DNA of 64,000 nucleotides, from positions 317,158,776 through 317,222,775 of the forward strand of contig CM037876.1 in the NCBI GenBank assembly GCA_021292165.1, in the 5' to 3' direction. This document shows, piece after piece, positions 10,284-20,797 of this stretch. The position numbers were made by a program, and so were the translations under genes. The notes below the pieces were generated by a model. That model did not search any database. It worked only from the letters and a program-made list of their open reading frames with translations, and was not told where the DNA came from. The first letter of the stretch is position 1, and the number at the start of each line of letters is the position of its first letter. The stretch is from Shinisaurus crocodilurus (taxonomy: Eukaryota > Chordata > Lepidosauria > Squamata > Shinisauridae).

Positions 10284-10526
10284 AAGAGAGCCAGTGTGAC
10301 GTTTTGTGGTGAGAGTGTTGGACTGGGACTTGGGAGATCCGGGTTCAAGTCCCCACTCGGCCATGAGGCTCAGTGGGTGGCTTTGGGCCAGTCACTGACT
10401 CGCATCCTAACGTACCTCACAGGGTTGTTGTGAGGATAAAACGGAGAGGAGCAGGAAGATTATGTAAGCCGCCCTGGGTTCCTTGCTGGAAAAAAGGTGG
10501 GGTATAAATATAATAAATAAATAAAC
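10284..10526 (+). mobile_element. Sauria-type SINE
   Basis: tRNA-like head with GTGGTGAGAGTGTTGGACTG and B-box-like GGGTTCAAGTCCC. The conserved ACAGGGTTGTTGTGAGGATA block and an ATAAATAAATAAA tail follow. Nearly full length. Confidence 0.85.
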
Positions 10527-10556
10527 CCTGAAGAGGGGCTGCTGGTCAGTGTAGGG

Positions 10557-10677
10557 CAGTGTTCTCCAAGCTTGGGTCCCCAGATGTTTTTGGCCTACAA
10601 CTCCCAGCTACGCTGGCTGGGGCATGCTGGGAGTTGTAGGCCAAAAACATCTGGGGACCCAAGCTTGGAGAACACGG
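10557..10677. mobile_element. Palindromic hAT MITE
   Basis: CAGTGTTCTCCAAGC to GCTTGGAGAACACGG. Both arms carry the same change to AAGC/GCTT, so the palindrome was kept in register. The centre is shortened. The flanks do not match. Confidence 0.85.
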
Positions 10678-11558
10678 TATCTAGTTCCTGCACAGTGTGT
10701 GTGACTGTTTGCTTGTCTCTTGTCCATGAGCCCAACTGCCTCTTTGGGGCCTAAACTTGAGGGAGCTTTTGCTCAGCAGTTGGTCTTTTGAAAACTGGAT
10801 GGATTTGTTTGTTATGCCTTTGAAGATACACACCATGGAATTTGTTAGAATAACAAGGCGCTTCTCTTTTAAAGTAGAGAAACTAAAGGTTTAAAAATAG
10901 TTCGACATTGACTGTTGCTCACCACTGTCATTGGGTTGCTCTTTTATTTGAGTTCCTGTCGGAGACATTCAGTTTGTTTATTCACACAAATGAAGACGCC
11001 GCGGCCCTTTCCCTGTCAGGCACACAACTCCTGTTTTCTGAGAGAGTGACTGCGGGTGTTTCCAATGGGAGAAAAGAGAAGAAGGAGCACAAATCTCTTT
11101 GCAAGTTTCTCTTCTTCCAAACTAAAATGTGGTCCTTGTGCCCATTTGCTGCACAACGCCCATGACACATAAACAAAACTAGCAGCCATCACAGATGATG
11201 TGTTTATTTTTATTTTTATTTTTTTTTAAAGAAAATAGCCACCAGGCATCCGAATTGTGCTTTTTTTCAACTGTGGCTCTTCTGCTTGGTCACTGGAGGA
11301 TGGAGCAGATGTACACTGACGTGTTCCAGCATCTCCCAATCCTGGTTTTGAAAAGGAAAATGAATCTTTCAGAGGCCTGTTTTGATGCCACCAGTGCCAT
11401 GGCACTGGGAAAAGCAAAGCAAAAACAGCTAGTCAGGTTTGTCCGGGATTCAAAGGTTGGTTTGTGTATGTATGCCTTTGTTTAAAGCACTTTGATCCCC
11501 ACCCCCTAGCCAAACTGGCTAGGCGGCTTACACACAGTCAGAAAACAAGATACTCTAG
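10678..11558. other. Non-coding, mostly unique sequence
   Basis: No gene seen. Several 60-95 codon frames have no family signature. A T-rich stretch lies at 11201-11230. Confidence 0.45.
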
Positions 11559-11566
11559 ATGGATCC

Positions 11567-12349
11567 CAGGGATGGGGACTCGGACTCAAGGACTCGACTC
11601 GTGAGTCGGACTGAGTCCCCCCTCTGACTTGACTTGGACTCGAGTCCCAATATTTTTAATGGGACTCGAGACTCGACTCGGGACTCGAGACCAAGGACTC
11701 ATCAACATCCCTGGGCTGTTGACGAGTCTTCTGGCTGTGCCAGAAGGAGTGCGATCACCGGTGAAGAGCGCATGGAAGCGAGGCGCGCCGCTGCTCGGCC
11801 ACTATGGACAGCTACCAGGAGCGCAGCCCCAACGATGTGTTGAGATTTATTTTGATTGATGTGTTGTTGTGGGGGGTTTGGGTTAGGGTCAGACATTTTG
11901 GGTTTGGCTGCCTCTGCCTGCCTGTTTGGGGTTCCCAGCCTCCTCTGCCTGCCTGGTCTCTTCTTGACCTGTTCAGCAGTTGAATTGTCCAAGACAAAGG
12001 CCTCTGCCTGCCTGCTTTGGGGTTCCCTGCCTCCTCTGCCTGCCTGGTTATTTTGGGTTTGTCTGCCTGGTCTGTTCTTGCCAAAATCAGTTGCAGAGTT
12101 TTGAAATAAAAAGGCACACTTGTGCCTAGAATTTATTTAAGCCACACATCTGAAGTAGCCTTATTTTGTTGGGGGGAAACCCCCTTGATTTTAATAGGGA
12201 CTCGTGGAGTCAGTTTGGGGAGTGACTCAAGACTCGTGACTCGTGAGTCACCATTTTGGACCAAGGACTCGGACTCGGACTCGAGACTCGGGTCCAAAGA
12301 CTCGTGACTCGACTCGTGACTCGAGACCAAGGACTCTTCAACATCCCTG
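11567..12349 (+). mobile_element. GACTCG-rich non-autonomous hAT (copy 1)
   Basis: 783 bp bounded by CAGGGATGG and, inverted, CAGGGATGTTGAAGAG. Flanked by an exact 8-bp duplication ATGGATCC (11559-11566 and 12350-12357). Both subterminal regions (about 11577-11700 and 12198-12335) are crowded with GACTCG/CGAGTC words, the kind of subterminal motif that hAT transposases bind in other families. The interior holds CTGCCTGCCT repeats and an AATAAA signal at about 12104. No transposase frame. Copy 2 lies inverted at 28837. Confidence 0.9.
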
Positions 12350-12469
12350 ATGGATCCACATCCCTTTGTTTCTTTCCCTGAGGAGAGTTCACCTAGCATG
12401 GCGGATGGCTTCTTTCTCGTATCAGGTGGAAACCTCTTGATATTCCCAGCTATTTTTGTTCTCCTGATT

Positions 12470-12625
12470 TTAACTCTGCTGCTGGAACCTGCTACTTGCT
12501 GTGCTGTTACTTTGTTATTATTGTCCTTATTGCTTTATTGATCTTCTTTTGATTGATTTTTAATGCTTCCTAGCTGTAAGCAGCTCTAAGAATCCTCTTG
12601 GACTGCAGATAAACAAACAAACAAA
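12470..12625 (+). mobile_element. Probable LINE 3' UTR remnant
   Basis: T-rich sequence ending TTGGACTGCAGATAAACAAA with an (AAAC)n tail resembles an old L2-type 3' end. Weak call. Confidence 0.35.
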
Positions 12626-12702
12626 CAAACTTGCCCTCACTCTTAATTAGCTAGGACTTCCATCAGTGGCACCAGAATGCAGCCAATCTGATTGGCTACA
12701 TT

Positions 12703-13370
12703 TTATTTATTCATTCATTCATTCATTCATTTTCTATACCGCCCAATAGCCGAAGCTCTCTGGGTGGTGTACAACAATAATTAAAAACAAACAATAAAAT
12801 ACAGTTAAAATATAAACAATAAAACATTATGAAATTTTTTAAACCAGTTTTAAAAATATCTCTAAAACAAGTTAATAAAAACACGACCACTAAAAACAAT
12901 TTACCACCCCATCATATATCATTTAACCTCAATGTCTTATGCTGGCTCAGCTTGTCTGAGCGTGGAAAGCTAAGCAGGGTCAAGCCTGGTGATTACTTGG
13001 ATGGGAGACCCCTCCTCTAGTTTCCTGCATTGAGCAGGGGGTTGGACTCGATGGCCTTGTAGGCTTCTTCCAACTCTATTCTATGAAATCTATGAAACCT
13101 GGCACCAAAAAGATAATAGAGTTGGCACCAGGTAGGCCTCAGGTGGGAGCTTGTTCCACAGTTGGGGGGCTACCACAGAAAAGGCCCTCCCTCTTGCTGC
13201 TGCCCTCCGAGCCTCACGTGGAGGTGGCAGTCGGAGGAAGGCCCCAGATGTTGAACGTAGTGTACGGGTAGATTGTGGTTGGGAGAGGCGTTCCATCAGG
13301 TATTGTGGTCCCAAGCCATGTACATAGCTATACATCCTATTCACAACATGTTCCCTGATTAGACTAGGAT
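12703..13370 (-). mobile_element. L2-clade LINE, interrupted
   Basis: The minus-strand 3' end (ATACCGCCCAATAGCCGAAG near 12737-12756) and the C-terminal coding part (GRAFSVVAPQLWNKL, about 13170-13210) belong to the 440-827 subfamily. The two halves are separated by a 5S/CR1 SINE at 12938-13098 that inserted later. An (ATTC)n run at 12710-12731 lies in the tail. Confidence 0.7.
12938..13098 (+). mobile_element. 5S rRNA-headed SINE with CR1 tail (copy 2, best)
   Basis: The most complete copy. The head is about 12940-13010, with GGAAAGCTAAGCAGGGTC and TTGGATGGGAGACC (A/IE/C boxes of the 5S internal promoter). The linker is CCCTCCTCTAGTTTCCTGC. The CR1 tail from GCATTGAGCAGGGGGTTGG runs through CAACTCTATTCTATGAAATC. 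RNA polymerase III could in principle transcribe it from the 5S-type promoter, with CR1 machinery recognising the tail. It lies inside an older L2. Confidence 0.88.
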
Positions 13371-14687
13371 CATATAGTGAAGGAGAAAGCAGCCAAGGGT
13401 AAAGGATTGTGCAGAGTTAGCAACAGAGCAGCGGGATAATATCTGTGAACAGGGCATTTTTAAAAAGTTCTACAGTTTTCAGTGGTAGGCATTTTTTGTG
13501 GAATATTTTATGCCCCTGGAAAACAGTACTTTCACCTGGCAAATTGAAATGGGTGAACATTTCGTGCAGCCCTGGTGTTATTTGCTTCCTTCAAAACTCA
13601 CCACCAATCTAGATTCCCCCCCCCAAAAAAAAAAAAAATATGTACAGAAAGAAATAAACCCGGGAGACTAGACTGAGATGGCAGTCAACTCCAATCTTGA
13701 TTAGTGGGGTAGCCTTTCTAGATGAGAAGATGTTCTGCAGACTTAATTCTAGGGGAAATTAAAACTTGAATCCCTTTGTGCGATATAGATAAAAGTTGAG
13801 GCGGTTAGAGTAATGCACCATTTAGCCTTCAGTTACGGCATTGGGAAGGCAGGGATATTACGGTGCAGCGGGCTGGAGTGAACTAGAATTAGTTCACTCA
13901 ATTAAGTCATGATTAATTTATGTTGGATCTTGTTCTCCTGAGTCTATAAAAACAAAGACTTTAGTTAACTGGCAGTATTTAGTTTAATAAAAGTAAAGTC
14001 TTTAAAGATGACTTCAGGAAAGAGGGGGAGTGTTGCCCTACTGCTGGCAAAATCAATAGAGAGCAGGATTCCTGTTTAATTTGTGTCAGCACAAGTTAAA
14101 ATAACTTTACGGCCTAATAATAATTTTTTTTAAAAAAAAGTGGGGGGATGCATCATTCGACTGGAGAAGCAGATTCTGAAGATCTTGATGGAACAGTTAA
14201 TCCAGCAGCTCCAATCAGATGTGCATCAAATTGCAAATGAAGCTTCTGGTGCCACTCACTTGCACGGAACTTTCCGTCTCCCTCCTGACGGGAGCACAAA
14301 GGAAGGTGTTCTGCTGACAGCCGAATCCCATTAAAACAGCATTACTTACACCTGTGAACAGGCTTTGATTACTCTAATGATCCCTGCACAATAAATGTAA
14401 ATCACTCGCTGAGTTTTTAATTGCACAGGATGAATGAGAGAATGCCATGCCCGTTAGATTGCAGAAACTCACTGGTATCTGCTTGAGATAAATGCGTAGT
14501 TGTGCCAGAACCTGTTTGGAAAGTCTGGGTGGGGGTGTGCAATGGCAGCTCCCTGTCAAGTCCAAACAGGCAACCATCTGGAGTACTTGGGTTAAGTTAT
14601 TCCTCTCCCATCCCACCACTGCATATGCATAACTGCTCTGGACTGATTCAGAATCAGAACATTGGTCCAGTACTGGCAATTCCAGCT
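13371..14687. other. Non-coding, candidate conserved island
   Basis: No gene. 13660-14470 lacks recognised repeats and is rich in TAAT/ATTA words (for example around 13890-13930). It could be a conserved non-coding cluster, to be tested by cross-species alignment. Confidence 0.35.
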
Positions 14688-14790
14688 TTCTCCAAGCTGG
14701 TGCCTTACAGATGTTTAATCCCATCAACCCCAGCCACAATGGCCAATTGTCAGAAATGCTGGGAGTTGTAGTCCAAGACACCCCTGCTAC
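14688..14790. mobile_element. Old palindromic hAT-like MITE
   Basis: TCTCCAAGCTGGTGCCTTAC and the inverted GGGAGTTGTAGTCCAAGACA resemble the elements at 2190 and 7297. Eroded, with no target duplication. Confidence 0.45.
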
Positions 14791-14799
14791 TCAAGGTCC

Positions 14800-14872
14800 A
14801 TCTTCACTGGAGATGCCCAGGTTTGAACCTGCAACTTTCTGCAAAGCCCATGCTCTGCCTCTGAGCCCGTAC
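14800..14872 (-). mobile_element. tRNA-derived SINE head fragment
   Basis: Complement of a B box (GTTTGAACCTGCA) and of the head (CCCATGCTCTGCCTCTGAGC). Confidence 0.55.
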
Positions 14873-14910
14873 CTGAGAAGCAAATCCAGATCAGGCCCAG
14901 ACTTCTATTA

Positions 14911-15791
14911 CAGTCATGCCTTGGATTGAGAGCATAATTCGTTCCGGAAACGTGCTTGTAATCCAAAACACTCTTATATCAAAATGAAATCCCCCCAAAA
15001 AAATTTGTACAGAGATTTTTAATTTAAGCCGTACTACAGTCAGTCAGTCAGGCGATCACTCGTGACCAAGTAAGATTGTCTTCCAGGATTAAAAAAAGAA
15101 AGAAAAGAAAAAAGAAAATTTACAAAAAGGAGATTTTAAAAGGAGGAAAATTCTAAAGAAAATTGTGTAGACTCTAGCAACAGCTCTCATGGTGCTCCAT
15201 TTAAAGTGGGATCAGGTGTTAAACAGGGATGTGTTATTGCCTCAACATTATTTGCTATTTTCATCGCCATGATTTTACATCTTGTCGAGGGGAAACTTCC
15301 CACTGGTGTGGGAATTATATATCGAACAGATGGAAAGCTTTTTAATCTCAGCAGGCTGAAAGCAAAAAGTAAGGTAATGACAACCTCCGTTGTGGAACTT
15401 CAGTATGCTGATGATAATGTGGTCTCCGCACATTCAGAGGATGATCTCCAAACTATCCTAAATGCTTTTGCAGAAGCATACGGAAAACTTGGTCTCTCAC
15501 TTAACATCAAAAAAACCAAAGTGATTCATCAGCAAGTGCAAGCTAACCCTTTGGTGATGCCATCTATCCAGCTTGGCGGGACAATACTGGAAAATGTCGA
15601 TCATTTTCTCTATCTTGGCAGCTATCTTTCTGTTACAGCTAACATCGACAGTGAAATCCAGCATCGTCTGAGCTCATTGCAAGACGTCGTGCTTGTATAT
15701 CAAGTTAAAAAAATTAAATAAATATTTTAAAAAATTGCTTGTCTTGCAAAACGCTCCCAAACCAAGTTACTTGCAATCCAAGGTATTACTG
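14911..15791. mobile_element. Tigger/pogo-like TIR element with LINE insert
   Basis: Left end CAGTCATGCCTTGGATTG and right end, inverted, CAGTAATACCTTGGATTGC. Both are flanked by TA (14909-14910 and 15792-15793), the Tc1/mariner target duplication. The TIR style is that of Tigger/pogo elements. The interior is split by a LINE insertion at about 15038-15690. No transposase is present. Confidence 0.75.
15038..15700 (+). mobile_element. Zinc-finger LINE: RT fragment plus inverted 3' UTR
   Basis: 15206-15700 (plus) encodes part of a non-LTR reverse transcriptase: GVKQGCVIASTLFAIF (thumb/palm approach), the catalytic QYADD at about 15401-15415, then FLYLGSYLS. About 165 codons are open. 15038-15175 is the 3' UTR of the same LINE on the opposite strand: its complement matches 48840-48925 (AGACAATCTTACTYGGTCAC, GAGTGATCGCCTGA). 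Opposite orientation of 5' and 3' parts is the signature of twin priming. The clade is not CR1, L1 or L2; I leave it unassigned. Confidence 0.75.
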
Positions 15792-15793
15792 TA

Positions 15794-17074
15794 TTTTTAT
15801 ATCCTGCCTTTCCTCCAAGGAGTTCCAGGCTTCATCATGATGAGGCTCCATCATCACCACATGCCTGGAAGCCAAAGACTCTGCTGAAGTCCTTATGCTA
15901 CCGATGGAGTCTCTCTCACCCAATTTTCTGTTATTTACAGCTGGGATATGAATCATGTCCACATGTGCTAAACATGTGAAGGGGCTTCCTAGAATGTGAC
16001 TACCTGCCTCTGCCCCCTGGACATGACACACATGCACAATCCACATCGGTCTGAAGGAGACCTACACACATGCAAATGTGCATGCATAGATAGGACTCTC
16101 CTCATGGGAGCAGAGCTGGTAGCTTTGCCAGAATCCCCAGAAGTCAGATGGAATGTTGCAAACTGGCTTTGATATACGGAGATGATTTTCACAGAGAATT
16201 GTTGACTTGTTTCTCTGCTGTTGTTTTGTAAAACTTTATTGTACTTTCTTTTTTTCTCTCTCTCTCTTGGGATTATGTGACAGATAGGCCATCAATTGGT
16301 AATGGGCCCTGGATGAAGGTCACTTTCTAATAACCTTGAATCTAAACACACAGCTATCTGGTTGGGATGGAGATTGATTTCTCCCAGGACACCAAGTGTG
16401 GGTGACGGGCGGGCGGGGTGGGGGGGGATGCTGACACATTTGTTTCTTTAATGCTGATGCTGAACACACGCGTGCTTGACTCTGTAACTTAGGGGCAATC
16501 TCACTCTTGCACCGACACAAAGTAATCTCATTGGAAAGGAGGGGCCCACTGCTGGAACAGGCTTCTTCAGACTAAGTGGAAGCTTGCAAGGCCAGTTAGA
16601 CAAAAACATTCATCCTAAATAGGATTATATCTATTCACTAAATGCACTTAATTTCCCCCTTTCTTCCTGCAGTTCAAGGTCTTTAGAATCAAAGCAAAGC
16701 AATTTTATACTGTATAAAACACACGCACGTGCACACAGGCGCACACGAGAGAGAGAGAGAGAGAGAGACCACAGGAAGAAATGGTTGGCCTACATATGAT
16801 TGGGTGGAGGGCAGAGAATACAACAGCCTGGAAGATTCAGTGTACTGCTTTGTCCCCACATGTATTGTCCTTGTTCAGCACAATGTGTTTTGTGTGTGTG
16901 TGCCCCCTCCCTGCAATACAATCCAAAGTCAAAAGCAAAGAGCCCATATTCTATGAGCGGAACAGGGTGGCGACAACGAGAAAATACTCATATTGACAAG
17001 CCTCCAGCCAAAGATTTGGCTGGTTGGTGGAAATAAATATACTTATTCATTTGGGGTATCTTAATTCTGGGGTA
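15794..17074. other. Non-coding, mostly unique sequence
   Basis: No gene. Contains a GA microsatellite (16747-16768) and short GT runs near 16890. Confidence 0.45.
16747..16768. repeat. (GA)n microsatellite
   Basis: Dinucleotide run. Confidence 0.9.
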
Positions 17075-17227
17075 TCCCACAGTCTGGAGGCATTCAAGGT
17101 GCAGCTGGACAGCCATCTGTCGGGGATGCTTTGACCTGGATTTGACCTGGACGCCTGCATTGAGCAGGGGGTTGGACTCGATGGCCTGGTCGGCCCCTTC
17201 CAACTCTACTTTTCTATGAGTCTATGA
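17075..17227 (+). mobile_element. CR1 LINE 3' end (copy B)
   Basis: Begins in the last codons of ORF2 (CAGTCTGGAGGCATTCAAGG), stop at about 17133, then the CR1 3' tail. A short duplication of TTTGACCTGGA lies at 17131-17150. Confidence 0.85.
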
Positions 17228-17914
17228 ATTCAGACTTTATCCAAGTGATGTACAGGAAATCCAGCCACGCCCCACACACGCCACCATTCGCTCCAACTGC
17301 CCCTATGGACTGAGGGATCCACTGTCGCCAGCATTCCTGGTCCCTGGGCAAGATGTCTTCCGTGCCACCCGCCGCCGCCATGTATGTGCTCGCCTCCTCC
17401 TCACCACCACCCACTTCCCGGCCCTTTCCCCGTGGGCCGAGCTGCATGGAGGCCCTCAGGCTGCGGTTCCTGCCACCGCTCACTCACTCAGAGCAGGCAG
17501 GGGGACAGGCAGGCAGCGGCAGCGAGGAGGAGCAGCAAAAGCAGCAGCAGGGCCTCGGGCCTCCAGGAGTTGGCAGGGGGGCCCCTGCTGAGGCATGGGC
17601 CTTGGCAGGTGCCCAACACTGCCGACCCCAACGCCAGCCCCAAAGTTCTGGTACCTGTCCTTGACGAATGACTTCCCCCTGTTTTGGCCTTTGGGGAATA
17701 CCTTATTAAAATGCCACGGCTGTGGATTGCTGGAGTCGTCATTCTCCGGGCTTCCGTCCCCTTTCCAGGTTCACTGAGGTGAAATCTCCGAGTTGGATGG
17801 ATCTTGCCTCTAAATGCACACACGTGCACCAACGCAGATGCATGAACATGAAGGCCTCAGGCAGTGCACTGAAGAGGCTCTCGCTGAACTGCAGATAACA
17901 GACTGCAAGACCGT
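17228..17914. other. GC-rich island, no gene assigned
   Basis: 17270-17690 is GC-rich with overlapping frames of 103 and 95 codons rich in Pro, Ser and Gln. Neither has a recognisable domain, and both start at ordinary ATGs. It could be a decayed exon or a GC-rich repeat. Confidence 0.3.
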
Positions 17915-18232
17915 GATAAGAACATCAGAAGAGCCCTGCTGGGTCAGACCAAGGGTCCATCTAGTCCGGCATTCTGTTCACACGACAATGGCCAACCAGC
18001 TGCCCACGGGATCCCACATGTAGGACTTGAGTGCAACAGCACCCTCCCACCCATGTTCCCCAGCAACTGGTGTGCATAGGCACACTGCCTCTGACACTGG
18101 AGCCATCAGGACTGGGAGCCATGGATAGCCTTCTCCTCCATGAATTTGTCCAATCCCCTTTTAAAGCCCTCCAAATTGGTGGCCAGCACTACATCTTGCG
18201 GAAATTGTGACGTTTTCCTATTATCTCTTCAG
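17915..18232 (-). mobile_element. L3/CR1-like LINE 3' end
   Basis: Minus-strand copy of the LINE at 58439-58937. AGAGCCCTGCTGGGTCAGAC starts the complement of the tail, and AAAGCCCTCCAAATTGGTGG is the last coding stretch. 5' truncated. Confidence 0.75.
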
Positions 18233-19815
18233 CCAAAAGAGCAATCTTTTAAATGCATTTATTTAGAGTATTTCTATCCTGCTCTTCGACAGGATTCTCA
18301 GGGTATCTAACAACCATCTTCTTTGTTTGTTTCTCAAAACAGGCTACTGTAGAGTAGATTAATACAGCAGGCAGCAGGCAGAGAAGAGTCTCCTGCCTGC
18401 GATGTTTAACGGGGGAGGGGCGCCCTGATAACATGCTTTGGTAGGAGAGCAGGGCAGTGAGCAGTGCGTCCCTTTGCCCACCCTTGAAATTTTGGAGGGG
18501 ATGATTCCCCCTCTAAGCCTCCCAAACCTCTCTGCCTGCCCACTCTCCACGGAAATAGTCTGCTGCTTGCTGTCAAACTGGGATGAGGCAGCTACCTACA
18601 GAGCATCGATGGTTGCACAAGTTCTGAGCAGACTTTGTGGGTCTGTTGGAGGGAGCTGGGATGGAGGGTTCATGCTGTACTGTGTACATTAAAGGTGGTC
18701 TAGAAAGAATTTTGGGTACATAGATTTTATTCTTTTTCTTTCCCAGTTATTTGTATTTCACGTGATATTCCTTCTGTCGCAGCCTTTGGCTTAAATCAAC
18801 GAGGTAGTGTAACCACTAGCTACAGTGGGAGGAAAGGGTTCATTGAACAATCCCCAGGGTGCATGTTTTGTAACCCCTCCTCCCTACTTCCGGCCTCTCT
18901 GTGGCCAGATCTCTCTCTGCCTCTCCAACATGATGGACACACGGTCTGCGCTGGCTTCCAGCCAGTGATCTCCAATGAAGCGGACCTTTGACACCCAAGA
19001 CTCTAATCTGCCTATATGCATCCTTCATATATGAATAAACGAATTGTAAGTAAAACGAATAAATGTCTTTATTCGTTTTAAACCTTGTTTGGACAATCCG
19101 TTTCCTTTTCAGAGCCTTTTAGCAGGGTTTAGCCACCCACGTGTTGATAACCAGTTTCAATAACCAGGCTGCGCACAAGGGGGGAAACTCTGCTTCATCC
19201 TAACCAGTATAGGACCGACTCCTTCCCATATCCTCCAACAGACCCAAGGATACAAAGCACAGGAGCACGCCTCCTGCCTTGCAAATTTAACCCAAATGAC
19301 AGGTGCAGACTACTTGATCAAAGCCAGCCTTCAGCACCGTCAATTGGGGCAGGAGTCATTTCCTTGACATTCATACTTAAATAAAGGCAATCAGCACCCT
19401 ACATCTACCCTCAGGTGTCTCCGCAGCCTTTTGACAGCTGGTCCCCATCCCCCTCCTCCCGCCAAGCCCTCCTTCTCTCTTCCCCTTTCCTTTTGGCAGC
19501 GAAAGGCAGAACAGAAGTCACGACTCCACTGGATATCATTTTGAGCTTGTTTTTACAGAGATATTTTACTTTCCTCGAAATGCACTGGGAACTATGATGT
19601 ACCTGTGCAGTCGTCTCTTTTGCCTCTGGTTTCTGCCTCCGTTTGAACCCAGGCCTGCCAGGAATTAACATCCCATGAATGTTTTCATTTCAGTTCCAGG
19701 ACCTGATAATGAAAACACATGGAGAAATATCATAAAGAATAATATGACTATTATATTATAATAATAATATGAGCATGTGCAGAGGGCCTATTCCTCACCA
19801 TTGGGTATTCATAAG
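18233..19815. other. Non-coding, mostly unique sequence
   Basis: No gene. An AATAAA-containing AT-rich stretch at 19030-19075 could come from an old retroelement end. Nothing firm. Confidence 0.4.
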
Positions 19816-20238
19816 TAGTGGTGTTCACGAATCTTAGGGGAGGCCCGCCTCGCCCCTGCCTCGTCTCTCCGTAGCAGCGGGGGCCCCACCTCGATATTCT
19901 GAGCAGCGCAGCGCAGTTCTCCGCGCCACTCGAGCGAGCCTGCCGTGCCGGCCGTGCTGGTCCCGTCGCGTCACTTCCGGCTGTTTTAAGCCCTGTTGCC
20001 CTGGTTTCTCTGGAAAATATGCAGTGTGGGGGCCCAGTGCACTGGCACGGGGTCCTGTCACGTCACTTCCGGCCAGCTGGAAGTGACGCGACAGGACCGG
20101 CGCGGCCGGTGCGGCAGGCTCGAAGCAGAGAGCCAAGGGAGCCCCGGGACCCGGTAAGGCCCGCGAGTCTCTGGCGGGTGTGAGCGGGGCCGATTTCAGC
20201 CCACTACTCCCGCCTCGAGGCAAGCGGGTACACCCCTA
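19816..20238. mobile_element. GC-rich TIR element, superfamily uncertain
   Basis: Ends TAGTGGTGTTCACG and, inverted, TAGGGGTGTACCCG. Flanks TATTCATAAG (left) and TATCATAAG (right) are nearly identical, consistent with a target duplication of 8-10 bp. The interior is GC-rich with internal inverted words such as GTCACTTCC and GGAAGTGACG. No transposase. Confidence 0.6.
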
Positions 20239-20452
20239 TATCATAAGCAACCAGGGTGAACCCAGATTTCTGTGGTGTTCGTAATACCTTTAATGAAAGA
20301 GGCAATCAGCCAATATCAAACTTGGTTATAATTTTTGCTCTCTGAAATAACATGCTTTGGTCACAAATTTAAAATGCGACAGCAGAAGCTCCTAGGAATG
20401 TGCTGACGCTGGGAAGTCCGGCTCATTTCAAATCGTGGGTGGGTGGGTTTTC

Positions 20453-20797
20453 CGCAGACTTCTGTCTCTGAGACGGGCCACAGTTTGCACATTTTTTAAA
20501 CGCTAAGGAAATTTGTGCAGATTGTGTAACGTTACGCAAATTGCGTAAGTCAGGGTATTTTGTATGTTTCGCACAAATTAGCACCCCGAACGCATGTGGA
20601 TCTAGCACGATTTGCATAAAACTGGCTGGTTTTATGTAAATCACACTAGATCCACATGCCTTTGGGGTGCTTATTTACGCAGAACATATAAAATACCCTG
20701 ACTTACGCCCTTGGCATAACTTTATGCAATTTGCGCAACTTTCCTTAGCGTTTAATAAATGTGCAAACTGTGGCCCATCTCAGAGACAGAAGTCTGC
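20453..20797. repeat. 345-bp long palindrome
   Basis: The left arm (20453 to about 20625) and right arm (about 20630-20797) are inverted copies: CGCAGACTTCTGTCTCTGAG on the left, its complement at the right edge, and GCATGTGGATCTAG near the centre on both sides. Arms of about 170 bp with few mismatches and almost no spacer. Likely a MITE; it can form a long hairpin. Confidence 0.85.

Noticed and set aside
12961..13010. True 5S rRNA gene
   Set aside because: Only the promoter-containing middle part is 5S-like, and it runs into a CR1 tail; the 3' half of 5S rRNA is absent.
17353..17671. Two overlapping 95-103 codon frames in a GC-rich island as a gene
   Set aside because: Low-complexity composition, no domain, and both frames open equally, as expected from GC-rich non-coding DNA.
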